NCBI GenBank assembly: GCA_963678705.1
Contig: OY783216.1
Span: 14,489,818 to 14,553,817, forward strand
Direction: 5' to 3'
Origin: Panorpa germanica
Taxonomy: Eukaryota > Arthropoda > Insecta > Mecoptera > Panorpidae
DNA: 64,000 bases
A model generated the notes under the pieces. The model was not told where the DNA came from. It searched no databases and saw nothing but the letters and a program-made list of their open reading frames with translations. A program made the position numbers and the translations under genes. How positions within the stretch are numbered: position 1 is the first letter of the stretch; each line of letters begins with the position of its first letter. Shown piece by piece: positions 41,301 to 46,955 of this stretch.

Positions 41301-43572
41301 CAAATCGCTCACAGGCATTCCAGCTTTATAGTCAGTGCTAGTATGGCCAGATTCTCAGCACTTGAAGCATTTTCTGACTTTTCCACTTTTAATGACAGTA
41401 GTCTATTTAAAAAAAACATAATTTATATCACACCTTTTGATATGATTCTTGGACATCCATTTCCCGTTGCAACTTTCAACAGTTTCTTTCCGTTTCACAT
41501 TACCTCTTCGTACTGCAACACTTTTCCAGAGCTACTAGCCACTTCTCTTACTTCCTCTTCTGTCACCTCAAACTAAACATTTAGCAAGTTTATCTAAACC
41601 GTCTCGACTTCCGATGTACTGTACTCCTATCTTTCGGTTTATTTTATTTCTATTGGACTTAAACTCTTCTCAAATTCTAAGCATAACAAACAATTTCTCA
41701 TACGTCATGTTGATCTCACACAAATTTTTCGGGTTTGGATGACTACTCACCGGATCAAAGTCAATCAATAAGGTATTTTTTTCTTTCATCTCAAACAAAA
41801 CTTAAACAACAGCAAAAACTGTACCTATGAACCGCGGTCTGAATACATACATTATTATAAAGTTATATTATTATATTATATTATATTTATTATATCAAAT
41901 AATTTTATCAATATTAATTAACTACTATAATAATATCCTAACATTTTTAAAAACTGCAAAACAATAAATTTTTAATCGGCATAAACCCAGGCAGTAGATT
42001 AATTTTCTTATTATCTTAAACATCAACTTAAATAAATAACAAAATTACCTTACATCTATGGGAGATAACCTTATAGAATGAAAATGTTTTAACAAGTAGT
42101 ACTATTAAATGAGTTTAACAAGTAGTACCATTATTTCCCAGAACTTGGGATTTCGACTAGAATATTCTACTTCGGAACTCGATCAGAATATCTTATTATG
42201 TTGTTACATGTATGATAATGTTAATAACCCTAACCCTTATATTCTGTGGCAAAATTGTCATTTCCATCTTTTAATTTAATAAACCTCTCGTCAAAATTGA
42301 AATGTTGTGTGCAAAATTCTTGCTGGCGTGCTACAAGCTTATTTATGCATTATATTTTTACCGGGTGCTGTTTTCCACTTACAACAAAATAGTTGATGAT
42401 CGAATATTAGTATTTTGATAAAGAGTTAATTTTTATGCCTCTTACAAATAAAACTTAAGACATGTAGCGTTTATTTTAAATGGTTGTATATCCATGTCAA
42501 AGAGTTTAATTTTTATTACTTTAGATTTTCCACAAACATTATGATGACAAGCTTAGCAAGTATAAATTCGAGGAAAACCACCTTAATCGGAATTTTTTGG
42601 AAAATATTGAATAAGATTCAAATACAAATTAACAAAGAATAGAATGTAATCTATGACAAATTTATAACATATAAATTGGTATTTTTAGTTGATTTAATCT
42701 ATACTATAATTCATTTTATTTGTATAAATTTCACTAACGAAAAAGGTATATATATGCTTTAGAGATCGCCTTATTATACCACCTATTATAATATTAAACT
42801 TATTATATTCTTACCTTTCTCCAATGCACAACCTCTTTATATCGCTGTGTACTTCATAGTTCTTATCGAGTTCGTGATTCCATTCATGATAACTCTTACC
42901 CAGTCCGACAACGTATTCTGACGGTTTTCCAAAAACACCACCAAAACAATGCGCAGCTGAAATAGTTAACAACTCAAAATAGACATGCTTCTTTGCATTA
43001 AAAAGTGCTATAATTAAATAATGAAAAAAAATAATGATACTGAACAAAAATAATTTCTATTTTATTATATCTTATAGCGTTTTAGAAAGGAAATTATATT
43101 TCTTAGTTGAAGCAGCACCTATCAACAGGCTAGTAGCCGTAGTAGTAAAGCTGTAATTTTTAGGGACCCGATCAACACGTTTGATAGCATATGGCTGCGA
43201 TGAACAGTGGTTGGCGCACTTGGCTCAAATTCGGTTTCACAACCACGAGCCTAGCACCAACATAATGTATGATTAAACGGCCGCATTTTAGTCATTGCTA
43301 GTTAAGTTCAATTGCAGTGATGTAAAAGGTATCTCAAGTTTTTATTATTTTGTACATAATGCATACCATAATAGACACAATGATCGGAAAGCTGTAACTA
43401 CAGATATTACCAGTGATCACAGCGTTACTGCTAATTAGAGACCCTCCACATATATGAACTGGGGTTTGAATCTCTCTTCGTCTATATATTCCAACATGCC
43501 AAGGAAATTCTCCAATTGTTGTAGCCTCAGCATTAAGAAGCAGTGGCGTAGCTCTCGGAAGTTCTCCGCACA
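4849..43572 (-). CDS. Modular-type S1 serine protease gene (partial, five exons)
   Basis: The gene encodes a secreted-type chymotrypsin-fold protease; family members act in extracellular proteolytic cascades such as innate immunity. Splicing 43411-43572, 42815-42956, 8435-8579, 6084-6246 and 4870-5129 gives about 290 residues with no stop. Landmarks in order are GEFPWHVGIY, CGGSLI, TAAHCF (His57, completed across a splice), THDIAI (Asp102), VAGWG, GDSGGG (Ser195) and a C-terminal helix (MKHLDWMKMY). Intron phases are 1, 2, 0 and 1, and every junction keeps frame. Residue 189 reads as Asn rather than trypsin's Asp, and the activation end reads LLNA rather than IVGG; both suggest a ModSP-like initiator protease instead of a digestive trypsin. 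The start codon, signal peptide and any N-terminal modules are not found. The second intron is about 34.2 kb of transposons. Confidence 0.88.
4870..5129 (-). CDS. Serine protease exon e: catalytic Ser and C-terminus
   Basis: The acceptor is TTTACAAG|GCTCC. It reads GSNVCEGDSGGGFCF with the catalytic Ser, then LKGIVSVGG, a Cys in GSNCHATHLS, and the C-terminal helix MKHLDWMKMY, followed by about 30 residues with two more Cys (FLCNSKE, YICDE). At GACGAA|GTAAGT there is a strong donor in phase 0, so another exon may follow, outside what I can recognise. Without splicing the frame adds VSIYSI and stops at 4849-4851. Confidence 0.9.
5130..6083 (-). other. Protease intron 4 (phase 1)
   Basis: A 954-bp intron from GTAATGTTAT to ...TTTACAAG. 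It is AT-rich with no recognisable element. Confidence 0.8.
6084..6246 (-). CDS. Serine protease exon d: GWG region to the Ser loop
   Basis: The acceptor is AATTTTAG|GTAGCTGG and the donor AATAACG|GTAATG. It reads VAGWGLTTERGS, LKTLSLPVVSREEC and YDKICAGFNNG, the standard trypsin-fold segment between Asp102 and Ser195. The two Cys residues are those of the Cys168-Cys182 disulfide. It ends in phase 1. Confidence 0.92.
7560..8150 (+). other. Purine-rich stretch, possibly a decayed LINE fragment
   Basis: The plus strand is strongly A/G-biased, like the LINE family at 12735-13955 and 55985-56680. Broken frames carry lysine/glutamate-rich stretches (for example MVVEEIEKRK), but no conserved RT or endonuclease motif is visible. 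It could equally be low-complexity intronic sequence. Confidence 0.25.
8265..8338. repeat. TA dinucleotide microsatellite
   Basis: An almost pure (TA)n run of about 74 bp with one TTT interruption. Confidence 0.95.
8435..8579 (-). CDS. Serine protease exon c: catalytic Asp
   Basis: The acceptor is TTTGCAG|TTATTC and the donor GGCAAG|GTCAGT. It reads YSYQTYTHDIAIVIL, with the catalytic Asp in HDIAI, then IIRPVCVDW, whose Cys usually pairs with the light chain. The 145-bp length gives one base for the split Ser codon plus 48 full codons, ending in phase 0 at GTFGK. Confidence 0.9.
8580..8974. other. Start of the giant intron (left end), nothing recognised
   Basis: AT-rich DNA next to the Asp exon. 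No terminal repeats or coding signal were seen. Confidence 0.4.
8975..9190 (-). pseudogene. Decayed mariner-like transposase C-terminus
   Basis: On the minus strand broken frames give SNESLGEKRFRNIEEIEK and, further on, QKCVDRVGGYI, which resemble the last 60 residues of mariner-family transposases. The segment has frameshifts and stops. No TIR or catalytic residues are seen. Confidence 0.3.
9299..9586. repeat. Perfect 288-bp palindrome, no spacer
   Basis: Two 144-bp arms are exact reverse complements, meeting between 9442 and 9443 (GTTAACAATTGTTAAC). Base 9298 (T) and base 9587 (T) do not pair, so the symmetry stops there. The arms hold no coding signal. Confidence 0.97.
9702..9960 (+). mobile_element. 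hAT-type MITE with 8-bp target duplication
   Basis: The terminal inverted repeats are CAGAGGCCTATCACTTAGAG on the left and, read inward from the right, CAGGGGCCTGTCACTTAGGG, continuing GTAAAATTC on both sides. The flanks are a perfect GTGGTAAG at 9694-9701 and 9961-9968. The CAGGG-like end and 8-bp duplication fit the hAT superfamily. At 259 bp there is no coding capacity. Confidence 0.92.
9969..10267. other. Intronic spacer with small hairpins
   Basis: No gene. There are two short inverted repeats: CGCGAAGTCGCG near 10086, and ACTAGGT-GCG-ACCTAGT near 10150. Neither has a Helitron terminus next to it. Confidence 0.4.
10540..11700 (+). repeat. Degenerate internal modules of the family B Helitron
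   Basis: A module of roughly 110-150 bp recurs, each with a GAAATTT/GATATTT core, an AT-rich middle and a G-rich segment such as AGTAGCGGCG, AGGAGCGGCG or AGAGGCGGCGGG. Copies are strongly diverged. The same design appears in family A units, where the G-rich blocks are GGGGGCCCGG and GGGGGCACGGGGGCAG. Confidence 0.6.
12305..12655 (+). repeat. Diverged direct repeat of about 120 bp
   Basis: Segments near 12305-12432 and 12536-12655 share GAGCATGGAGCCAAGAGGT, a GGGGC-rich block, and a tail with CAATAC(T)GTGCTT and TACTGTAAAT/TATGGTAAAT. Confidence 0.7.
12735..13955 (+). pseudogene. LINE reverse transcriptase C-terminal fragment
   Basis: The fragment starts inside the RT domain (AYADDIVLLAKREGEL, the YADD catalytic motif). 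It continues with a thumb-like region and ERIQVRYIKWLLGLDRCTPG, and ends at 13562-13840 with ARFRLGNEK and a C-x2-C zinc-like segment (CRVCGAEDETLEHIKFEC). Several stops break it, for example near 13041, 13126 and 13348. The 3' UTR ends with GTAAAGCCGAAAGGCGAACA and AATAAACAAT. I recognise this family from ant and wasp genomes, by memory only. The same family also contributes 55985-56680. Confidence 0.8.
14001..14015 (+). other. Helitron 3'-terminal hairpin
   Basis: Stem CGTCGC/GCGACG with loop TTT, 10 bases ahead of CTAG. It is the usual termination signal for rolling-circle transposition. Nearly every unit of the two arrays carries the same stem with loop TT, AT or TTT. Confidence 0.85.
14030..14980 (+). 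mobile_element. Family A Helitron unit 1.1
   Basis: It starts TCCTATATTATAATGTCCC directly after the CTAG of the previous element. A second 5' start (TCATATATTATAATGTCC) lies at 14081, so the 5' end is doubled. An older 3'-end hairpin without CTAG lies near 14880-14905. The unit ends with hairpin CGTCGC-TT-GCGACG and CTAG at 14977-14980. Confidence 0.8.
14981..15983 (+). mobile_element. Family A Helitron unit 1.2
   Basis: The 5' end is doubled (TATATTATAATGTCCC, then CCTATATTATAATGTCCGAG near 15029). Two extra internal 3'-end hairpins lie near 15791 and 15890. The end is CTAG at 15980-15983. Confidence 0.78.
15984..16795 (+). mobile_element. Family A Helitron unit 1.3
   Basis: It starts TATATTATAATGTCCGAGG and ends in the alpha-type tail: hairpin with AT loop, GGGGTAAACT, then CAAG in place of CTAG, followed by T. 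Confidence 0.75.
16796..17718 (+). mobile_element. Family A Helitron unit 1.4
   Basis: The 5' end is doubled (TATATTATAATGTCCCAAG, then a TCCGAGG copy near 16847). The beta-type tail ends with CTAG at 17715-17718. Confidence 0.78.
17719..18485 (+). mobile_element. Family A Helitron unit 1.5, 5' truncated
   Basis: It lacks the TATATTATAATG start and opens at TATTCTTATATGTTTATATG. It belongs to the GGTTCGAATTTTGTATGG subtype. It ends with hairpin and CTAG at 18482-18485. Confidence 0.75.
18486..18797. other. Unique-looking intronic spacer
   Basis: No gene or terminal repeats recognised. It is the host sequence between array 1 and the Harbinger MITE. Confidence 0.4.
18798..19476 (+). mobile_element. 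PIF/Harbinger-type MITE
   Basis: The inverted termini are GGCCTGTCTCAGTATAGGAC on the left and, read inward from the right, GGCCTGTCTCAGTATGGCAC, both continuing CGTATTTAAGC. Both sides are flanked by TTA (18795-18797 and 19477-19479), the three-base duplication typical of PIF/Harbinger. At 679 bp it has no coding region. Confidence 0.9.
19480..20156. other. AT-rich intronic spacer, nothing recognised
   Basis: No coding signal, terminal repeat or RNA gene seen. Confidence 0.4.
20157..20340 (+). repeat. Left copy of a 185-bp direct repeat
   Basis: It starts GGTTGGTAACAA and contains GCGTACTGTCATTGCATATC and TGATAAATAATAAAAT. The partner at 22272-22446 has the same order and orientation, with scattered substitutions and small indels. 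Confidence 0.8.
20341..20829. other. AT-rich segment inside the repeat-bounded unit
   Basis: It lies between the left direct repeat and the YqaJ pseudogene. No coding signal is seen; it may be the 3' flank of that gene. Confidence 0.35.
20830..21545 (-). pseudogene. YqaJ-type exonuclease gene (broken)
   Basis: On the minus strand one frame reads, with two or more stops, from about 21545 to 20830. The first part has NNIAESYNNVVAKFIGGKRV and NFSKKGSNQTRCEAAATSLN. The second has FEASPDGLVGEDSIVEAKCP, the YqaJ nuclease core with Asp and the E-x-K motif, then HKYYYQIQRQLHITRRQY. This is the lambda-exonuclease-like fold found in insect ISL2EU-type transposons and related genes. Stops occur at about 21217 and 21147. 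Truncation after QLHITRRQY removes the end of the domain. Confidence 0.8.
21546..22271. other. Segment upstream of the YqaJ pseudogene
   Basis: No clear coding. It contains a perfect short hairpin, CGTTGGC-A-GCCAACG, near 22190. Confidence 0.4.
22272..22446 (+). repeat. Right copy of the 185-bp direct repeat
   Basis: It begins AGGTTGGTAACAA and shares GCGTACTGTCATTGTATATC, TGATAAATAATAAAAT and CCGTTTATCTGTAGGT with the left copy. Together they bound about 1.9 kb holding the YqaJ pseudogene. Confidence 0.8.
22540..24040 (+). pseudogene. Copia-type gag-protease-integrase remnant
   Basis: Broken plus-strand frames follow Ty1/copia order. Gag lies at about 22555-22940 (VNGKAKAKITLTIDQ; SISQYVT). 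A damaged CCHC knuckle is near 23090. The protease active-site region is at about 23180 (YIDSGAMNMIIN). The open stretch 23237-23515 covers the end of protease and the pre-integrase segment (LKDVLIVPRLATKLLLVSQL, then VVHADV). Integrase follows (LLFVDNCSRIAYVYFLKTK; RTDN), ending in the conserved YRVYNPQNNQITSSRNIV block. RT and RNase H are missing, so the interior is deleted up to the LTR. Confidence 0.8.
24041..24475 (+). mobile_element. Copia LTR copy B, internally deleted
   Basis: It is homologous to the LTR at 37297-37970: a matching start (TTTAAGAAATA...TTTAGAACT), a middle with CGCTAACGCGTTTGCTAGCATTG-like text, several copies of ATCATTGTAA, and a shared end (AAAGTACAATTAAT, GGAG, ATATGTTAAC). 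It is shorter than copy A by roughly 230 bp. Confidence 0.7.
24476..24587. other. Left flank of array 2
   Basis: A short spacer ending ATTATCA just before the first unit. Confidence 0.5.
24588..25379 (+). mobile_element. Family A Helitron unit 2.1 (alpha)
   Basis: The complete 5' end is TCCTATATTATAATGTCCG. The alpha tail ends with CAAG at 25376-25379; the hairpin is followed by AGGG instead of GGGG. It shares rare variants (GTGATTCC, TCGGGAGCCC, GCGACGAGGG) with unit 2.12. Confidence 0.8.
25380..26164 (+). mobile_element. Family A Helitron unit 2.2 (alpha)
   Basis: It starts TGTATTATAATGTCCCAAG, GGTTCG subtype, and ends with CTAG at 26161-26164. Confidence 0.78.
26165..26500 (+). mobile_element. 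Family A Helitron unit 2.3, internally deleted
   Basis: Only the first half of the body (to GGAAACCCG and AAAACTGG) and part of the distal AT-rich segment remain. No terminal hairpin or CTAG. Confidence 0.65.
26501..26882. other. Non-Helitron spacer within array 2
   Basis: 382 bp unlike the units. An open frame at 26508-26714 shows no motif. It may be a remnant of the pre-insertion intron. Confidence 0.4.
26883..27714 (+). mobile_element. Chimeric Helitron unit 2.4 (family B 5' half, family A 3' half)
   Basis: The first about 315 bp match the family B element (TCTACTATTATAATGTTCG; ATATATCCGGT-like segment; CTTTCTACGTCCCTGAATTT). From about 27200 the sequence is family A (TTCAATGCTGACATTTCTC), with an alpha tail ending CAAG at 27711-27714. 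Confidence 0.8.
27715..28513 (+). mobile_element. Family A Helitron unit 2.5 (beta)
   Basis: It starts TATATTATAATGTCCCAAG and ends in the beta tail with CTAG at 28510-28513. Confidence 0.78.
28514..29344 (+). mobile_element. Family A Helitron unit 2.6 (alpha), doubled 5' end
   Basis: Two starts, TCTTATATTATAATGTCCG at 28514 and TCCTATATTATAATGTCCG at 28554. The hairpin is damaged (GCATTGCGAAG). It ends with CAAG at 29341-29344. Confidence 0.8.
28554..30183 (+). repeat. 815-bp tandem duplication, two copies
   Basis: Copy 1 is 28554-29368 and copy 2 is 29369-30183. Read by eye they align without a gap and differ at two positions (TTACTGG versus TTCCTGG; AATATGAAA versus AATATAAAA). Confidence 0.93.
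29345..30159 (+). mobile_element. Family A Helitron unit 2.7 (alpha), near-identical to 2.6
   Basis: It carries the same damaged hairpin (GCATTGCGAAG) and the same ATAAAGTCCC variant as 2.6. See the 815-bp duplication entry. Confidence 0.85.
30160..30990 (+). mobile_element. Family A Helitron unit 2.8 (alpha)
   Basis: After a short TCCCAAG fragment a new start occurs near 30182 (TCATATATTATAATGTCCC). GGTTCA subtype. It ends with CAAG at 30987-30990. Confidence 0.75.
30991..31785 (+). mobile_element. Family A Helitron unit 2.9 (beta)
   Basis: It starts TATATTATAATGTCCCAAG. The beta tail ends with CTAG at 31782-31785. Confidence 0.78.
31786..32568 (+). mobile_element. Family A Helitron unit 2.10 (alpha, CTGA end)
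   Basis: It is 5' truncated, opening at TATTCTTATATG. The hairpin has a GT loop and the end reads CTGA at 32565-32568, which also fits the general Helitron CTRR rule. Confidence 0.7.
32569..33144 (+). mobile_element. Family A Helitron unit 2.11 (beta), 5' deleted
   Basis: The first about 110 bp are missing; the body begins near 32600 with AGACTTGTAGCGTCC. The beta tail ends with CTAG at 33141-33144. Confidence 0.72.
33145..33930 (+). mobile_element. Family A Helitron unit 2.12 (alpha), lost CTAG
   Basis: It starts TCCTTATATTATAATGTCC. The body closely matches unit 2.1, 8.6 kb away. After GACGAGGGTAAA the sequence is TAATGGG, so the terminal tetranucleotide is absent. Confidence 0.75.
33931..34782 (+). 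mobile_element. Family A Helitron unit 2.13 (alpha)
   Basis: A doubled 5' end (TATTATAATGTCCCAAG at the start, TCATATATTATAATGTCCC near 33983), more diverged body, and CTAG at 34779-34782. Confidence 0.75.
34783..35542 (+). mobile_element. Family A Helitron unit 2.14 (beta), 5' truncated
   Basis: It begins at AGATCTTATATTC without the TATATTATAATG start. A diverged body lacks some G-rich sequence. CTAG at 35539-35542. Confidence 0.72.
35543..36359 (+). mobile_element. Family A Helitron unit 2.15 (alpha)
   Basis: It starts TATATTATAATGTCCCAGG. The hairpin has one mismatch (GCATTCCGACG). The end is CAAG at 36356-36359. Confidence 0.76.
36360..37159 (+). mobile_element. Family A Helitron unit 2.16 (beta), last of the array
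   Basis: It starts TCTATTATAATGTACCAGC and ends with the beta hairpin and CTAG at 37156-37159, followed by T and unrelated sequence. Confidence 0.78.
37297..37970 (+). mobile_element. Copia LTR copy A
   Basis: It is homologous to the LTR at 24041-24475 along most of its length, with repeated ATCATTGT blocks and the shared 3' end (AAGTACAATTAAT, GGAG, ATATGTTAAC). It is followed by a GGGGGCTGAAC segment like the start of a copia leader, so it is likely a 5' LTR. The minus-strand open frames here are chance. Confidence 0.65.
37971..38135 (+). mobile_element. Copia leader-like segment, copy 1
   Basis: It matches 39820-40085: GGCTGAAC/GGCTCAAC, TTTATTTAACATCAAACTGCT-like text, AAACCACAG, CTCACACT, AAGGTGTAAG and CCACATA follow in the same order. 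Confidence 0.6.
38200..39000 (-). pseudogene. P-element/THAP-type transposase C-terminal remnant
   Basis: On the minus strand, broken frames include GKFQIDALEDRFAKYRQFAE and ISMRQLLECEK. I recognise this block from the C-termini of insect P-like/THAP transposases. The frames at 38966-38760 and 38746-38534 are separated by a stop and a shift. No catalytic domain or TIR is seen. Confidence 0.5.
39046..39722 (+). mobile_element. MITE with perfect 19-bp TIRs, flanked by TTAA
   Basis: The ends are GGCAGTATTCTACTGTAGA at 39046-39064 and its exact reverse complement at 39704-39722. TTAA lies on both sides (39042-39045, 39723-39726). TTAA duplication is the piggyBac hallmark, but the GGCAGT ends are not typical of that family; a TTA/TAA or other 2-4-bp duplication cannot be excluded. 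The 677-bp interior is rich in A and T runs. An open frame at 39136-39363 is not conserved. Confidence 0.88.
39820..40085 (+). mobile_element. Copia leader-like segment, copy 2
   Basis: The segment is homologous to 37971-38135 (same orientation) and lies ahead of copia RT pieces. The two copies suggest two overlapping copia insertions, or a duplication, in this mosaic. Confidence 0.55.
40290..40710 (+). pseudogene. Copia reverse transcriptase, two pieces fused by deletion
   Basis: The first piece (about 40325-40435) reads MAEELKSFEVNEAGEFVQIL, the start of the copia RT domain. The second (about 40500-40710) reads NFKIKDLGCIKQCLSMNVNF, DKKNGVISIDQ and TDDTPIEPKLNLSF, the RT C-terminal part. 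The catalytic YVDD core between them is absent. Stops and shifts are present in both. Confidence 0.75.
40711..41040. other. Intronic spacer, nothing recognised
   Basis: AT-rich; contains the inverted text TAGAGTGACACTCTA near 40880. An open frame starting at 40915 has no motif. Confidence 0.35.
41040..41760 (-). pseudogene. Gag-like remnant with a damaged CCHC knuckle
   Basis: On the minus strand a frame with stops gives VTEEEVREVASSSGKVLQY, then KVRKCFKC, stop, ESGHTSTDY, a CCHC knuckle with its last Cys changed. Next come SDLRSFNYTMLESKLTTEED and further acidic text to about 41100. It looks like retroelement nucleocapsid. The family cannot be assigned. Confidence 0.4.
41761..42814. other. 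Right end of the giant intron, nothing recognised
   Basis: AT-rich DNA next to the His exon donor. No terminal repeats or coding signal were recognised. Confidence 0.4.
42815..42956 (-). CDS. Serine protease exon b: catalytic His
   Basis: The acceptor is TTTCAG|CTGCGCATTG. The split codon G|CT makes TAAHCF, the catalytic-His motif. The exon continues through PSEYVVGLGKSYHEW to CIGE and ends at AGAAAG|GTAAGA. The 142-bp length leaves two bases (AG), completed by the T that opens exon c 34 kb away, giving Ser. The GKxYxxW pattern after AAHC resembles arthropod modular serine proteases. Confidence 0.9.
42957..43410 (-). other. Protease intron 1 (phase 1)
   Basis: A 454-bp GT-AG intron running from GTAATATCTG to ...ACTATTTCAG. 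It contains nothing recognisable. Confidence 0.85.
43411..43572 (-). CDS. Serine protease exon a: activation site and start of catalytic domain
   Basis: The acceptor is ...AATAG before TGTGCGG, and the donor is CACTG|GTAATA. The exon starts with two bases of a split codon, then reads CGELPRATP, LLNAEATTIGEFPWHVGIY and HICGGSLISSNAVIT. The conserved Cys before the activation site probably tethers the light chain, as in CLIP and modular proteases. The activation cleavage would fall before LLNA, after Leu, unlike trypsin-type activation after Arg; this is inferred by alignment to the IVGG position from memory. No upstream exon could be recognised. Confidence 0.88.
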
Positions 43573-43993
43573 CTATTTAGAATAAATTAAAATATTAATT
43601 ATTTATACATATAGAAAACAGTTTTTCATAAAATAAACTTTTTTTTATAAAATGAATAAAATAATGAATGCACTAAAAATAGAAAAATAATTTGTTTTAG
43701 CATTACAAGCACATATCACAAGCGATACATTTTTTTCATTTTAAAGATAATTCAGACAACAATTTATTTAAAAGAAATAATAAAAATCGGTTCTTTATTA
43801 TTAATACGAATTTGTCTATTAAATTTGTATTAAAATTAAGAACATTTTTAATAATGTAAGAACATACGTTCTTAAACATTTTCTATCCATTTTTAAGCAA
43901 AATTGTTTTTAATAATCCTATTTTTTAAATTTAAGATACATTTGTGTATTACCTTTCTATGAAATTTATTAACTTTATTTTTAAAGTTTAATG
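43573..43993. other. Sequence upstream of protease exon a
   Basis: It holds the acceptor of the preceding intron (ATTCTAAATAG) and AT-rich sequence. No further exon was recognised here. Confidence 0.5.
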
Positions 43994-44465
43994 GCTTGTA
44001 CAACCTGGTGCGACATAAACATGCGACATAAAACATTTGTTGTAATAAGTTTTACAATACATCTACATTAGTGCGACATACAATTTAATACGTCGGAACC
44101 TTGAATATTTCCAACGACTTCCTTAAATCAATTATTTAACAATAGATTCTTCTTGCCGACAGGGTCTATTGTTCAGTACGGGTAAACAGTCCATCTCAGC
44201 AATAATATCGTACCGTAAAAAAATAATAAAGTTGCACTTGTGAAAGTACTAAAACGATAAAGTGAAGGTTAGTACAATTTTCATTATTAAATATTATAAG
44301 AAATATTTTTGTATTTATATTGTACATGGGTTAATTTCAAATATGTTATCATAAGTTAGTTTAAAAAATTTACAGTGAACATTTGATGAAAACATCATTT
44401 ATTGATTAGCAAAATTTTTGAACGTTGGTTACATAAATATTTCATTATAATTGTATATTTTGACA

Positions 44466-45571
<1,106 letters not shown>

Positions 45572-45937
45572 TTTAAAATATTTTTATTTATTTCCTAAAA
45601 ACTACTTACGTCTATCCACAATGAAATTATAGTAAAAACTGAGTAGGTACTGGACCCTATTTCGGGACCATATTTAAGTTCCCTTTGATATAGACCGATA
45701 AGACTTTGAAACATATTTGTTTTATAAAAATACTACCCAAAATTTATTAATATAGCAAAAATATTGGGTTATGCTAATAAAACTAAGGGTTTTATTAGTG
45801 TCGCATGTTTAAATCGCACTTGTCTGTACGTAAGTACAACTTAAAACTAAAACATATTTAGTACACTCAAGTCTAAATAATGTCTATTTATGTATGAAAA
45901 TATATAAATGTTTTATGTCGCGCCAGTTTGTACAAGC

Positions 45938-46523
45938 GATAAGACTCATTTGTGTATTAATTATTTAACAAATTTAATAATCGATGTTTTTTTTAATTTA
46001 GGATCATTTGGATAATAATCTTATATGAATATAATATACAATTTTTCTTTTTTAAAAACAATAATATGCTTATAATACTAAGTTTAGTTTTATTTAAAAA
46101 AAATAAATAACGTTTTTAATGATTAATTTTTATTGCCCAATAACCGTTAAAGAATAGTCCTTACAATTAACTTGATAGCCAATATTATTATGTTCCATAG
46201 AGTTAGAGAGGTTATAGAGTGTGGAGCTCAGAAAACTATTTGCATATGACTTGCACGTTTGTATGTATAGTGTCTTCATAACTTACTGATATTATATGAT
46301 AACTTTCCAAAAAAAGGATTACATATTCGTTTAGTAATTATATTACTACTAATGCCATTATGGTGGAGACTATTGTGGAATTCGTATTTGATGTTATAAA
46401 GTTCTTTATTAATTAGTTTATAAAACAAGTTATTTGGGTAACCGTTATTTTTAAGAATAGAGGTACATTTATAGATTACGACATTCTTTTATTTGCTTTG
46501 CGACTAATGGTTAACTGCTTTAT
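45938..46523. other. Intergenic AT-rich sequence, nothing recognised
   Basis: No gene or terminal repeats seen. Confidence 0.4.
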
Positions 46524-46743
46524 GTATTTTTTTTTTTTATTATTTGCCTTGAGTTTTATTCGTCTAGCCACCATCAAACATTTTTTTATCATATTTCACA
46601 TTTTATAATTCTATGTTATAAAATTTCTAAATATTTAAATAATTCACTATATAATTTTAAATCATCTAACAAAAATTTGGTATTAACAGGAAAAGTTTTT
46701 ACCACATCTAATATTTTACTATTAAATTTTGATCATTTTAAAT
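46524..46743 (-). mobile_element. Older LINE copy, 3' end, part 1
   Basis: On the minus strand this reads LDVVKTFPVNTKFLLDDL and then a 3' UTR ending ACTCAAGGCAAATAATAAA and poly-A (poly-T at 46527-46538). It matches the last codons and tail of the younger LINE (FPVNMSYLMTNE; CCAAAGCCTAAATAAATAAA). Its upstream part is at 52483-52735, so the younger LINE split it. Confidence 0.75.
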
Positions 46744-46751
46744 TATAATTT
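46744..46751 (+). repeat. Target duplication, left (TATAATTT)
   Basis: TATAATTT here and at 52475-52482 flank the younger LINE and lie inside the older copy. Confidence 0.65.
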
Positions 46752-46955
46752 TGAGTTTACATCGAGTCTCCTAGGTGAACGCACGTGTTTACAATAAACA
46801 AAACAATAAAATAAATAGTGATCTTTTTTTTTGCAAATTATAATATTTTTTTTTCGTGATTTATTTGTATTTAAATTATAATTTATATTATTATTAAGTG
46901 ATATTACTAAGAAGTGAAGTAACTTCTATTTAATTATCACTGGGTAATTAACAAT

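Larger units (their letters stand above)
8580..42814 (-). other. Protease intron 2 (phase 2), about 34.2 kb of nested transposons
   Basis: The intron starts at GTAAGAATAT and ends at TTATTTGCAG. The flanking exons match in phase and domain order (His exon, then Asp exon), with no gap in the protease fold. The intron holds both Helitron arrays, two copia remnants, a YqaJ pseudogene and several MITEs, all described separately. Confidence 0.82.
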
